Assembly (NCBI GenBank): GCA_030528385.1
Contig: JAUMYZ010000007.1
Location: 1-64,000 of the forward strand
DNA: 64,000 bases
Origin: Moraxella sp.
GTDB taxonomy: Bacteria > Pseudomonadota > Gammaproteobacteria > Pseudomonadales > Moraxellaceae
Direction: 5' to 3'
A program made the translations under genes and the position numbers. This document shows, piece by piece, positions 55,316 to 63,931 of this stretch. The number at the start of each line of letters is the position of its first letter. The stretch's first letter is position 1. The notes below the pieces were generated by a model. The model searched no databases and had not been told where the DNA came from. It was given only the letters and a program-made list of their open reading frames with translations.

Positions 55316-55690
55316 CTAACGATAGCGATTGATTGTGGCGAACAAATCTTCTTTGCTAAAAGGCTTGGTCAAATATTCGTCCGAACCAACAATGCGCCCA
55401 CGCGCCTTATCAAACAACCCATCTTTTGACGACAGCATAATCACAGGTTTGGTGGCATATTCAGGGTGGTTTTTAATCATAGAACAAGTTTGGTAGCCAT
55501 CAAGACGCGGCATCATGATGTCCACAAAAATGATGTCTGGATTGTGTTCAACAATTTTTGACAACGCATCAAAACCATCAACCGCCGTAATCACTTCGCA
55601 ACCTTCTCTTTGCAACAGCGCTTCGGCGGTGCGTCTAATTGTTTTTGAATCGTCAATAATCATGACTTTTAGACCAGCAAATTCACTCAC
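55316..55690 (-). CDS. pilG: Response regulator PilG
   Basis: A 124-residue single-domain receiver that promotes pilus extension. The pocket is IDDSKTIRRTAEALL, the phospho-Asp is in IIFVDIMMPRLDGYQTC, and the rest follows PilG of Pseudomonas almost residue for residue (SSKDGLFDKARGRIVGSDEY). A GTG start at 55690 was chosen because AAGGA lies 7 bp upstream and homologues begin here; the 50 residues upstream in frame look untranslated. It is the first gene of the minus-strand pil-chp operon. Confidence 0.94.
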   Translation of the reverse strand: MSEFAGLKVMIIDDSKTIRRTAEALLQREGCEVITAVDGFDALSKIVEHNPDIIFVDIMMPRLDGYQTCSMIKNHPEYATKPVIMLSSKDGLFDKARGRIVGSDEYLTKPFSKEDLFATINRYR

Positions 55691-55959
55691 AGACAGTTCC
55701 TTATATAAATTGGTTAATACAAATGCAGTTTTTGGTCTATCACACCCAAAAAGACAATCACCAAGACCGCCAATTTGAGCGATACAGCCCACCAATACTT
55801 TTAGCACAACCGCATTGATTTTGCCAGTACTTTTTGACAAACCAAACGCCTGACCAAAACGCCATCTTTATGTCAAATAACGTGCTCAGCCCAGACAACT
55901 TGCTCATCTGCCTTACAAAATATGCTAAGATATTGATACACAATCACCGCAACTTGGTT

Positions 55960-57066
55960 ATGTTTATTTTTGTTTATTTGCCATCGGTTTGGCGCGCTGT
56001 GTTGGTGCTGACTGGCTGGATTTTTTTAAGCGCCTGCCAGCCTGACACACCGCCAACAAATGCCACCAAAGCGCACATCAGCAGCGATAGGGTCGTGCTT
56101 GACAAACATGACGTCATCAACATCAAGCCTGAGCGTTATCAACCAAGTTTTCGCCTTGAAGGCGTGCTTAGCCCCATTGCTCATGCCACTTTGTCGCTGC
56201 CAAGCACATCAACCCTACAAACTTTGCACATCGCTCAAGGCAGCACTGTCAAAAAAGGACAAACCATTGCCACTTTTTCTCAAACGCTGCCTGCGCCAGC
56301 GCCAATCACTGCCGATGACGACACACAAAACAAAACTTTAAACCATCTGGCAACCGACCAAATACACCAAATACCCAATTTGCAACCACCAAGCAGTCCA
56401 TCTTCGGTTGCCACGACCGATGTCATTGTCAATGACATTGCAATTATCGCGCCAATTTTTGGGAGAGTTGAAAATATTTTTGTAAAAAATGAAAAAATCG
56501 CCCACCCACAAGGCACAGCGATTGCCGACATTATTGATGACAGACAGCTTAGGTTTGTCAGTCCATTACCCAGCCGCTTTGCCGAGCATATCCGCATTGG
56601 CGATGCGGTCAATTTTAGCACCACAGACGGTCGGCTTTTTAATGGTCAGATTGCAAAAATCACTCCCGACACACACAAAACACACACACTCAATGTCCAC
56701 GTGCATATCCGCACCACAGAAGTCAAAAAAGCCAAACTGACCATTGATGAGCGGGTGAGTGGTCATATAGAATATGGGCAAATGAGTGTGGGCACGCTTG
56801 TGCCAGCAAGCGCCATTTTTGACCATGCACTGCGCCCCTTGTCGCTCAAACATCTCAAACAACCACCACACAAGCCCGCCACGCCCATTCATGCGTTTTT
56901 ATGGGTCATCGGACAAGATGAAAGATTGAGCTTGTTGTCTATTGAAGTGGTTGAATATTTTCCAAACAAAGACCAATATTTGATTTCTGGCGTCAGTTTG
57001 GATGGTTTGATTGTGGCAACACAGCTGCCCAAACACGCCCAAGCCAAACAAGTCAGACTAAGATAA
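55960..57066 (+). CDS. HlyD/RND adaptor-like lipoprotein without an adjacent pump
   Basis: A 368-residue lipoprotein. The signal peptide (VLVLTGWIFL) ends in lipobox LSAC, and the mature part has the biotinyl-lipoyl-like half motifs of membrane-fusion adaptors (LHIAQGSTVKKGQTIATF and APIFGRVENIFVKNEKIA), then beta-barrel-like segments. No RND or ABC pump or outer membrane channel is next to it, so its partner is unknown. A Shine-Dalgarno sequence is weak; the ATG at 55960 fits the signal peptide best, and one at 55870 is the alternative. It is divergent from pilG, 269 bp apart. Confidence 0.75.
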   Translation: MFIFVYLPSVWRAVLVLTGWIFLSACQPDTPPTNATKAHISSDRVVLDKHDVINIKPERYQPSFRLEGVLSPIAHATLSLPSTSTLQTLHIAQGSTVKKGQTIATFSQTLPAPAPITADDDTQNKTLNHLATDQIHQIPNLQPPSSPSSVATTDVIVNDIAIIAPIFGRVENIFVKNEKIAHPQGTAIADIIDDRQLRFVSPLPSRFAEHIRIGDAVNFSTTDGRLFNGQIAKITPDTHKTHTLNVHVHIRTTEVKKAKLTIDERVSGHIEYGQMSVGTLVPASAIFDHALRPLSLKHLKQPPHKPATPIHAFLWVIGQDERLSLLSIEVVEYFPNKDQYLISGVSLDGLIVATQLPKHAQAKQVRLR

Positions 57067-57078
57067 ACAGCAAGCAAA

Positions 57079-57852
57079 CTAGCTGTCTTTGTCTTGAGTG
57101 TCCAAGTCTTGCAGCCATTTGGCTTGTTCTTTGTTGGGGACAAATTTTTCCCACAAGTCGGCTCTTTTTTGGCGGGTGGCTTTGACTTGCTCCAAAAAGC
57201 GCCATTTGGCAATATTTTGATGATGTCCTGACAAAAGCACTTGCGGCACACTTTGCCCACAAAACTGATAAGGCTTGGTATAATGGGGATAATCCAGCAG
57301 TCCCGACACAAAACTGTCCGCCCAAGCAGAATTGTCATCGTTCATCACCGCTGGCAATCGGCGAATGACGCTGTCCATCAGCACCATGGCAGGCAGCTCG
57401 CCACCTGTGAGCACATAATCACCAATAGAAATTTCCATGTCCACATAATGGCGAATAATTCGCTCATCAATGCCTTCATAGCGCCCACACAACAAAATCA
57501 TGCCGTCCAGTTTGGCACAATCCACCACTTGAGCTTCACACAAAGTGCGTCCTTGTGGCGACAAATACACCACAGGGCATTTGGGATTGTCAATGTGCTG
57601 CTGCTCAAAATAGGTTTGTGCTTGCTTTTTGGCGCACAAAATGGCTTTTTGTAATGGCTCTGGCATCATCACCATGCCAGACCCACCCCCAAAGGGGCGT
57701 TCGTCAATGCGCCGATAATTGTCCGTGGTGAAATCGCGTGGGTTAATCAGTTGCACCACGACTTGTTGGCGTTTGATGGCACGCCCAGTAATCCCATACT
57801 CGCACACCGATGCAAACATCTGCGGCATGATACTGATGACTGCAAAAAACAT
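57079..57852 (-). CDS. trmD: tRNA (guanine37-N1)-methyltransferase TrmD
   Basis: A 257-residue SPOUT methyltransferase that makes m1G37 in tRNA to prevent frameshifting. The knotted SAM site is evident: [23 protein letters not shown], and [20 protein letters not shown]. It lies 3 bp after the rimM stop. In many gammaproteobacteria rplS follows trmD, but here the next gene is convergent and no rplS is present. Confidence 0.96.
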   Translation of the reverse strand: MFFAVISIMPQMFASVCEYGITGRAIKRQQVVVQLINPRDFTTDNYRRIDERPFGGGSGMVMMPEPLQKAILCAKKQAQTYFEQQHIDNPKCPVVYLSPQGRTLCEAQVVDCAKLDGMILLCGRYEGIDERIIRHYVDMEISIGDYVLTGGELPAMVLMDSVIRRLPAVMNDDNSAWADSFVSGLLDYPHYTKPYQFCGQSVPQVLLSGHHQNIAKWRFLEQVKATRQKRADLWEKFVPNKEQAKWLQDLDTQDKDS

Positions 57853-57855
57853 CGC

Positions 57856-58398
57856 TTAATAATCGCGCTGCCATGCCACCAGCATGGTTTGTTGCAGCAA
57901 ATCTATGTGCAAAACCACATCTTTGTGCCAAGGAATCAGCCTTGCTTCGTCATCAATACTGTCTTTGGTAGGCTCTACAGAAACAATCTCATGAGCGCCC
58001 GTCTCAAACAACTCCTTGATGACACCCAAAGTTTCGTTTTGTTCGTTAATGACCGTCAAGCCAAGCAAATCCGACCAATAATACTCATCTTCACCCAAAG
58101 CAGGCAGATTGCTCTTTTCTACCCAGACGGTTGCGCCATTCATGGTTTCGGCAACATTGCGGTCGCCAATTTCCTTAAAACTTGCCACCAAACCCTGCCC
58201 CTGCTGGCGCCACTGCGTTGGTGTCAAAGGTTTAAGACCCGCTGCGGTCTTGAGCCACCACGGCGACATCGCAAAAATATCGGCATGATTGTCGGTATGG
58301 CTAAACACCCACAACCAACCCTTAATGCCATAAGGTTTTTTGAGCGTGGCAATATGAATCAAATGCTCCATCTTAGGAATTTGTTTGTTGGCACTCAT
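57856..58398 (-). CDS. rimM: 16S rRNA processing protein RimM
   Basis: A 180-residue ribosome maturation factor for the 30S head, acting with S19. The N-terminal domain starts HIATLKKPYGIKGWLWV. The C-terminal PRC-barrel-like domain has the YYWSDLLGLTV and RLIPWHKDVV segments. It lies between rpsP and trmD in the classic order. A terminator-like hairpin with U6 lies between rpsP and rimM. Confidence 0.95.
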   Translation of the reverse strand: MSANKQIPKMEHLIHIATLKKPYGIKGWLWVFSHTDNHADIFAMSPWWLKTAAGLKPLTPTQWRQQGQGLVASFKEIGDRNVAETMNGATVWVEKSNLPALGEDEYYWSDLLGLTVINEQNETLGVIKELFETGAHEIVSVEPTKDSIDDEARLIPWHKDVVLHIDLLQQTMLVAWQRDY

Positions 58399-58420
58399 AC
58401 AATACCCAACGAAAAATCAC

Positions 58421-58463
58421 AAAAAAGCCGATTTGTGTGCCCACAAACAGACCACAAACCGAC
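58421..58463 (-). terminator. Attenuator-like hairpin between rpsP and rimM
   Basis: On the minus strand CGGTTTGTG (58453-58461) pairs with CACAAATCG (58429-58437), with one G-U pair. A run of six U follows at 58421-58426. It begins 17 bp after the rpsP stop and ends 23 bp before the rimM start. Partial termination here would give more S16 than RimM and TrmD. Confidence 0.7.
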
Positions 58464-58477
58464 TCAAAAAATGCCAA

Positions 58478-58723
58478 TTAGGCTTGCTTTTTTGCTTTAA
58501 CCAGCTCAGCAACACGCTCTGAAGGCTGCGCGCCTTTTTCTAGCCAAGCATGATAAGCGTCTAGGTCAATGCGAAAATACTCTTCTTGACCGCGCGCCAA
58601 TGGGTTAAAAAAACCAATTCTTTCAATGTGGCGACCATCGCGAGCAGCGCGCTTATCGGCAACAACAACTTGATAAAACGGACGCTTTTTGGCACCACCA
58701 CGGGCTAAACGAATAACAACCAT
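58478..58723 (-). CDS. rpsP: 30S ribosomal protein S16
   Basis: An 81-residue S16, assembled early into the 30S body. The N-terminus [20 protein letters not shown] and [12 protein letters not shown] are diagnostic. The ATG at 58723 has an AGAGAG ribosome site. Its promoter has an extended -10 at 58829-58837. Length equals that of E. coli S16 (82). Confidence 0.97.
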   Translation of the reverse strand: MVVIRLARGGAKKRPFYQVVVADKRAARDGRHIERIGFFNPLARGQEEYFRIDLDAYHAWLEKGAQPSERVAELVKAKKQA

Positions 58724-58828
58724 AAAAACTCTCTTTTGATAAATAATAAAATCAGCGCAAGAATGTCTAAAACTGGTCGCCAAAAATGAGGATGAGCCGT
58801 CAGCAAAACCAGAATTATCAAACTGTTT

Positions 58829-58856
58829 ATTATAGCATATTTTTTGGCAAATCAAA
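58829..58856 (-). promoter_or_regulatory. Promoter of the rpsP-rimM-trmD operon
   Basis: On the minus strand an extended -10 (TGCTATAAT, 58829-58837) has a -35-like TTTGAT (58851-58856) at 16 bp spacing, about 105 bp before the rpsP start. The perfect TATAAT with TGn fits a strong growth-linked promoter. Confidence 0.62.
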
Positions 58857-58970
58857 GCATATTTGCTCATTTGTGCTTCTTTTTGGGCAAAACAACAACC
58901 CGCTTCATCAAAACAGCAAAGTTCACCAAGCTGTGATAAAATTTATACTCTGTCTTTAGTAAACTCTGCC

Positions 58971-60341
58971 ATGAAAAAACTTAGCAAACGTTGGTCATTG
59001 ACTCTGCGCCAACACTTTAATTCCAACACTTGGCACACCGTGATGATGATAACATTTATCGTGTTCGTCAGTGTTGCTTTGTCCATTTGGTTATTTTGGC
59101 GCAGTTTGTATTTGCCCGAGCTAAAAAACCACGCCAGCTATCTTGCCAAAGAATTGCAACTTATTGATAACATTAAACAAAATTCACCAATCTCTAACGA
59201 ACAGTTGGTTTGGTTTTATCAAAACCGCCACATTGTGCTCATTGACAACCCCAAAGCGTTTCCAGAAGTCAGCGACAAATTGGTGGTGGATTTTTTGACC
59301 GACATTTTTGCCCAGCAAATCAAAAACGAGCTTGGGCGCGACGTCAAAGTGTATTTTAAGTTCAAACCCACCCCCAAACTTTGGCTACAAGACAGCAAAT
59401 ACCCGCAAATTTGGCTGCAAGAACCCGTCAATCACTACTCTCAATACAGCGCAGGCGTCTTGGTGGGCTTTGTGTTTGGTTTGCCCATTTTGACCATTTT
59501 GACCATTTTGATATTGGTACACAGACTAAACCGCCCCCTAAAAAAACTAGAACGCGCCGCCACCGACTACATCAATCTGGGTCATGCCACTACTTTACCC
59601 ACACACACAGGTTCAAACGAAATCCGCAAAGTCAACACCGCCTTTAATCGGCTCTTTACCACCCTAAGCCAATCACAAAAAGAGCGCAACATCATGCTTG
59701 CAGGCATCTCGCACGACTTGCGCACCCCTTTGACGCGCATGCGCCTGACTGCTGAGATGTTGCCCGATGAGTTCTTTCGCGAAGGCTTGGTGTATGACAT
59801 TGAAGACATGGACGCCATTTTGGAACAGTTCATCTCTTTTATGAAAGATGGTTCAGACGAAGCAATCAGACCCACCAATTTAGAAACGATTTTTCATGAA
59901 ATCATGGTGCAGTTTAGCGACACCCAATTTATCCTAAATAACAGTGTCAACAGCGAAGTTGCCGTGCGCCCACTTTCTATCAAACGCTTGATTGTCAACT
60001 TGGTCAATAACGCCGTTCGTTATGGTCGCGAACCCATTCACCTACACGCCAGTATCTTGCCCGCCAAAGACGAATCCTTGCAGACGCCGTCTTTTGCCAC
60101 GTTGCTCTTGTGCGTTCGCGATGAAGGCGCTGGGGTGGCTGACAGTGAACTTGAGCGCATCATGCAGCCTTTTGAGCGCGGCGAAACGGCGCGCACCACC
60201 CAAGGCAGTGGTCTGGGGCTGGCAATCGTTGGGCGAATTGTGCAATTACATCACGGACAAATGAGTGTCAAAAATCATCAAGATGGTGGACTGCAAGTGT
60301 GTGTCAGCATTCCCTTGCTGTCGCAAATCGTCAAACCCTAA
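58971..60341 (+). CDS. envZ: EnvZ-like sensor histidine kinase
   Basis: A 456-residue inner-membrane histidine kinase. Two membrane helices (about 25-45 and 165-185) surround a periplasmic domain, followed by HAMP, HisKA (ISHDLRTPLTRMRLTAEM, close to the EnvZ H-box) and HATPase (NLVNNAVRYG, DEGAGV, GSGLGLAIVGR). In enterobacteria EnvZ phosphorylates OmpR for osmoregulation. No response regulator gene is adjacent, so the partner must lie elsewhere. It is divergent from rpsP. The Shine-Dalgarno sequence is weak. Confidence 0.82.
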   Translation: MKKLSKRWSLTLRQHFNSNTWHTVMMITFIVFVSVALSIWLFWRSLYLPELKNHASYLAKELQLIDNIKQNSPISNEQLVWFYQNRHIVLIDNPKAFPEVSDKLVVDFLTDIFAQQIKNELGRDVKVYFKFKPTPKLWLQDSKYPQIWLQEPVNHYSQYSAGVLVGFVFGLPILTILTILILVHRLNRPLKKLERAATDYINLGHATTLPTHTGSNEIRKVNTAFNRLFTTLSQSQKERNIMLAGISHDLRTPLTRMRLTAEMLPDEFFREGLVYDIEDMDAILEQFISFMKDGSDEAIRPTNLETIFHEIMVQFSDTQFILNNSVNSEVAVRPLSIKRLIVNLVNNAVRYGREPIHLHASILPAKDESLQTPSFATLLLCVRDEGAGVADSELERIMQPFERGETARTTQGSGLGLAIVGRIVQLHHGQMSVKNHQDGGLQVCVSIPLLSQIVKP

Positions 60342-60515
60342 TCATTTTTTGCCGATTTCAAGGGGGAGCTTGTCGGTGGTGTTCTCAAAACTGACAGGGG
60401 CTTGCAAATTTGCGCGCATGCTCTGAATGTCTGCCGATTCTTTTTTTGGTGTCAAAAGCAAATAACCAAGCAATAAGGCATTGGCAAGCACCAAAAAACT
60501 AAACAAATAAGACAT
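60342..60515 (-). CDS. 57-residue single-span membrane protein
   Basis: A short protein with one hydrophobic helix (SYLFSFLVLANALLLGYLLL) and a polar C-terminal tail. It is not recognised. The ATG at 60515 was chosen for AAGGA 7 bp upstream; a longer start at 60536 lacks one. Its stop directly abuts the stop of the convergent EnvZ-like gene. It is upstream of nothing on its own strand but may have a regulatory role in the envelope. Confidence 0.6.
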   Translation of the reverse strand: MSYLFSFLVLANALLLGYLLLTPKKESADIQSMRANLQAPVSFENTTDKLPLEIGKK

Positions 60516-60605
60516 ATGACTTCCTTTTGTGGACATTGAGCAAAGATTGGGTTTGGTTAACTTATTATCCTAACATATTTTAGCCACAAAAAACAATCGT
60601 CTGTA

Positions 60606-62303
60606 TCATGACATCATTTGGTCGCCAATCAATTTTTCTTCGCTTTTGGCTTGGACAAATTTATCAGCCGCCACCACAACGCCCGTTTGTTTGACTGGCC
60701 ATTGCATGGTAAATCTTGCGCCACGCAAACTGGGGCTTTCATCAACACTCATATTGCCCCCGAACCAAAACGCAATGCGACTTACAATGGACAAACCCAA
60801 CCCATAACCGCCCGATGCGCGTGTGCGACTGTCATCAAGACGAGCAAAAGGAATAAACACTTTTTCGCGGTCAGCTTCAGGAATGCCTTGCCCATCATCT
60901 TCAACGCTCACAAAAGCCAAATGCTTGTCAACCCTTGCGCTGATGATGATGGTGCTGTTGGCATAACGCAGCGCATTGCCTGCCAAGTTTTGTACCACGC
61001 GATGCAAGTAACGTCGGTCTGCCATCGCCACCACTTTGGGTGCTGGTGGATTGATTTGCACTTTGATTGGTTTGCCCAATGCGTTGGTTTCTCGCTCAAT
61101 TTGTTCCAACAATTCTTTTAGACAAACCATCTGCCAATTCATCTGCGGCGAGCCTTCTTCTAGCTTAGCATAAGTCAAAATCTCATCAATGAGCTCATTG
61201 AGCGATTCTATATCTTCATCAATCATCGCCTTTTGTGATTGGCGCGCGTCAAAATCGTCTTCATCAGCCAACATGTCCACCGCAAAACGAATGCGCGCCA
61301 CTGGCGTACGCAATTCATGAGAAACGGCGCGGGTCAGCTCACGTTGGGACTCTATCAGGCGTCTGATGTGTTTGGTCATGGCATTAAACGTTGATGACAG
61401 ACGCGCAATATCATCACTGCCCACCACTTGCACGCTGGTGTCCAACTCGCCTTTTGCCACCTTGTCCACCCCCACTTGCAGCAGCTGCAAACGGCGCTCC
61501 AACGGGAAAATCAACCCATAAACACCGACACTGATGAGCAGCAAACAAATACAAATCACGCTTGCCACAAGGTTTAAAGGAAAATAATTAAACAGCGCCA
61601 CAGGCCCCACCACAATTGCCAGACCTTTGATTTTTGATTCAATTAAAATAGAAAAACTTGGGTCTTGGCTGCTGACACCGTCTTGAAACAACACCACAGG
61701 TTCGCCTTGGCGAAGTTTTTCAATTTGTTCTAAGTCCAAATCCATGTTCGCCATTGATTCAATGTACACAGGATAACCAAAGCGCTTGCTCAAAAAATCC
61801 AAACGCCCTTCTTTGGCATCCAAAGTAGAATAAGTGGACAGATCGTCCAACAAAAAAGCCATCATCGCCTTGAGCTGGCGCTCACTGACCTTAGAAGCGT
61901 TTATCCACAAGACATTGTCTTCGTTACCAATGCGATAATACACAAAGGCTTCGTTGGTTTTGACGTTGTAGCGCACGACCGCCTTTTCTTCTGCCAGACG
62001 TTTGAGCTCTCGCGCCTTAAAATCCACATCGTCAATAGCAGATATATTAAAGGTCAAACCAAACAAATCGCTGGTCTCGTCCAACCACGCCAGACGCATT
62101 TGCGCTTGTTGCTGATGTGCGATGTTTTGACTGACCAAATAAAACACGCCCGTGGCAACCGACTCTCGGTAAGATTGAATGCGCTCTTGATTGATTGTCT
62201 CTATCAACAAATAAGCAAAAAAAGCCACCGCCAAACACACCAGCAACAGCCCTGCATAAATGCGAAAAAAAATACTGCGGTCAGGCAAAGAAAACACACC
62301 CAT
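60606..62303 (-). CDS. bfmS: Sensor histidine kinase BfmS (RstB-like)
   Basis: A 565-residue inner-membrane kinase paired with BfmR. Two helices bracket a large periplasmic domain (about 15-37 and 250-272), then HAMP, HisKA with RAVSHELRTPVARIRFA, and HATPase with NLAGNALRYA, VEDDGQGIP and GGYGLGLSIVSR. In Acinetobacter BfmRS controls envelope, biofilm and antibiotic tolerance genes. It follows bfmR on the same strand with an 81 bp gap that contains a small hairpin. The ATG at 62303 was preferred to a TTG ten codons upstream. Confidence 0.9.
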   Translation of the reverse strand: MGVFSLPDRSIFFRIYAGLLLVCLAVAFFAYLLIETINQERIQSYRESVATGVFYLVSQNIAHQQQAQMRLAWLDETSDLFGLTFNISAIDDVDFKARELKRLAEEKAVVRYNVKTNEAFVYYRIGNEDNVLWINASKVSERQLKAMMAFLLDDLSTYSTLDAKEGRLDFLSKRFGYPVYIESMANMDLDLEQIEKLRQGEPVVLFQDGVSSQDPSFSILIESKIKGLAIVVGPVALFNYFPLNLVASVICICLLLISVGVYGLIFPLERRLQLLQVGVDKVAKGELDTSVQVVGSDDIARLSSTFNAMTKHIRRLIESQRELTRAVSHELRTPVARIRFAVDMLADEDDFDARQSQKAMIDEDIESLNELIDEILTYAKLEEGSPQMNWQMVCLKELLEQIERETNALGKPIKVQINPPAPKVVAMADRRYLHRVVQNLAGNALRYANSTIIISARVDKHLAFVSVEDDGQGIPEADREKVFIPFARLDDSRTRASGGYGLGLSIVSRIAFWFGGNMSVDESPSLRGARFTMQWPVKQTGVVVAADKFVQAKSEEKLIGDQMMS

Positions 62304-62384
62304 AGTTTTATTTTTAATCAATAACACAAACAAAAGCCAGCACAGAGCTGACTTTTATCCATTGATGGTTTAAACACAAAGAAG

Positions 62385-63101
62385 TTAACCTTCTTTGACA
62401 AACAAATAACCCTTGCTGCGCACTGTTTTGATGCGTTTTGGGTTTTCGGGGTCATCACCAATTTTGGGACGAATGCGCGAAATACGCACATCAATAGAAC
62501 GGTCTTGACCGTCATACTCAATGCCACGCAAACGCTCAAAAATATCTTCTCTTGACAAGATACGCCCAGCATTAGATGCCAAGAGCCAAAGCAGGTCATA
62601 CTCAGCACTGGTAAAATCCACCAATCGTTCACCAAGCGTAACTGAGCGACCGCCATTGTCAATCACCAAATCACCAAATTCCAAGCGCTGTGGCGCATCT
62701 TGGGTGGGCGTGGTTTCAGAACGGCGAAGCAAAGCACGAATGCGCGCCAACAGTACACGCGGCTGAGCGGGTTTGGCAACATAATCGTCTGCCCCCATCT
62801 CCAAACCCAACACTTGGTCCATGTCTTCGGTACGCGCAGTGAGCATCAAAATCGGCTGTGTATAATGGGGACGCACTTCACGACAAACCGTCAAACCATC
62901 GCTGCCTGGCAACATCACATCAAGCACAACCAAATCTGGCTGCTCACTGACGATACGGCGAATCGCTCGCGTGCCATCAGTCTCAATCGCCACATCTAAG
63001 CCATTGCGTCTTAGATAATCTTGTGTCAGCATTGCCAAACGTTCGTCATCTTCAACAATCAAGATGCGCGGAATATCTTCTTTATCTGGTGTTGTTGTCA
63101 T
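62385..63101 (-). CDS. bfmR: Response regulator BfmR (OmpR family)
   Basis: A 238-residue OmpR-family regulator. The receiver has VEDDERLAMLTQDYL, the phospho-Asp in LVVLDVMLPGSDGLTVC, and a winged-helix DNA-binding domain (SREDIFERLRGIEYDGQDRS). It follows the Acinetobacter BfmR sequence very closely as I recall it. AAGGA precedes the ATG. The upstream region has a TTGGAT/TATTGT pair with 17 bp spacing on the minus strand as a weak promoter candidate. Confidence 0.94.
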   Translation of the reverse strand: MTTTPDKEDIPRILIVEDDERLAMLTQDYLRRNGLDVAIETDGTRAIRRIVSEQPDLVVLDVMLPGSDGLTVCREVRPHYTQPILMLTARTEDMDQVLGLEMGADDYVAKPAQPRVLLARIRALLRRSETTPTQDAPQRLEFGDLVIDNGGRSVTLGERLVDFTSAEYDLLWLLASNAGRILSREDIFERLRGIEYDGQDRSIDVRISRIRPKIGDDPENPKRIKTVRSKGYLFVKEG

Positions 63102-63416
63102 GTTGTGTCCTTGATTAAAACCCTATACAATATCACCGTTTCAAAACCTATCCAAATCTACTTTGAGTGTAAATTTAGCGTTTTTTACCCATTTTGTCGC
63201 GTCTGCGTTCGTTTGAACGCGGTCTTTATCAACTCCATAGGCACTGCAGCGAAGCTCACCGCCGTTTTTAATGGTTTTAAAGTCTAAAAAGACAATCGCG
63301 AAACACCCACTAATAAAATCGTATCTGCATGACAATTAGGGTCATTTCTTTTGTCAAACCCGCCCATTTTTAATCAATGGGCTTACGTTTTAGTAGCAGT
63401 GGCGAACCCTGAACCA
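63102..63416. other. Intergenic region between bfmR and atpC
   Basis: This 315 bp region lies between the ATP synthase operon and bfmR, both on the minus strand. It holds a perfect hairpin GCGTTC-GTTT-GAACGC (63205-63220), a terminator-like dyad at 63362-63382 and the weak bfmR promoter candidate. No further coding sequence was supported. Confidence 0.5.
63362..63382 (-). terminator. Possible terminator of the ATP synthase operon
   Basis: A perfect 7 bp stem (GCCCATT, 7-base loop, AATGGGC) lies 35 bp downstream of the atpC stop. The U run on the minus strand is poor, so it may act with other sequence. Confidence 0.42.
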
Positions 63417-63839
63417 TCACTGAATACGATTTTGATGTTTTTTGATTGCTTGTAACTGCGCCAAAGATTCGGCCAACGAAGCAAGCACAGCACTGGTATC
63501 CATTGAAGTCTTTTGTTCGGCAAGCTGACGCTCTGCATCGCGACGAGCTTCTAGAATTTTTGCTTCATCTAAAGTGGCGGCGTGCTCGGCAGCGTCTGCC
63601 AACACACTGACCATATGTGGCTGAACTTCCAGCACACCACCTTTGATATAAATGACTTCATTGGTGCCATCAGGCTTTGTTAAATTCATTGCTCCAGGCT
63701 TTAGCAAGGTAATCAATGGCACATGGCCTGCCAAAATGCCCAGCTCACCTTCACAACCCATTGCAACCAGCATGGTAATATCGCCAGAATACAATTCTTC
63801 TTGAGCACTTACCACGCGGCAATTAAATGTTGTTGCCAT
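63417..63839 (-). CDS. atpC: ATP synthase F1 epsilon subunit
   Basis: A 140-residue epsilon subunit, the regulatory part of the central stalk. The beta-sandwich has GDITMLVAMGCEGELGILAG and HVPLITLLKPG. The C-terminal helices start around AATLDEAKILEARRD. The ATG at 63839 has GGGAG 7 bp upstream. It follows atpD by 92 bp, with a hairpin between, and is the last gene of the operon. Confidence 0.95.
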   Translation of the reverse strand: MATTFNCRVVSAQEELYSGDITMLVAMGCEGELGILAGHVPLITLLKPGAMNLTKPDGTNEVIYIKGGVLEVQPHMVSVLADAAEHAATLDEAKILEARRDAERQLAEQKTSMDTSAVLASLAESLAQLQAIKKHQNRIQ

Positions 63840-63901
63840 CAACATACTCCCAAAAGGAACAACTTAATCAGATACCAAAATGATTGATAAAACCAACTCA
63901 A

Positions 63902-63923
63902 GGATTGGGCACAAACCCAATCC
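63902..63923 (-). other. Intercistronic hairpin between atpD and atpC
   Basis: A perfect 8 bp stem (GGATTGGG at 63902-63909, CCCAATCC at 63916-63923) has a 6-base loop, 8 bp after the atpD stop. No U run follows on the minus strand, so it is more likely to set mRNA stability or translation of atpC than to stop transcription. Confidence 0.6.
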
Positions 63924-63931
63924 AAGTTTTG

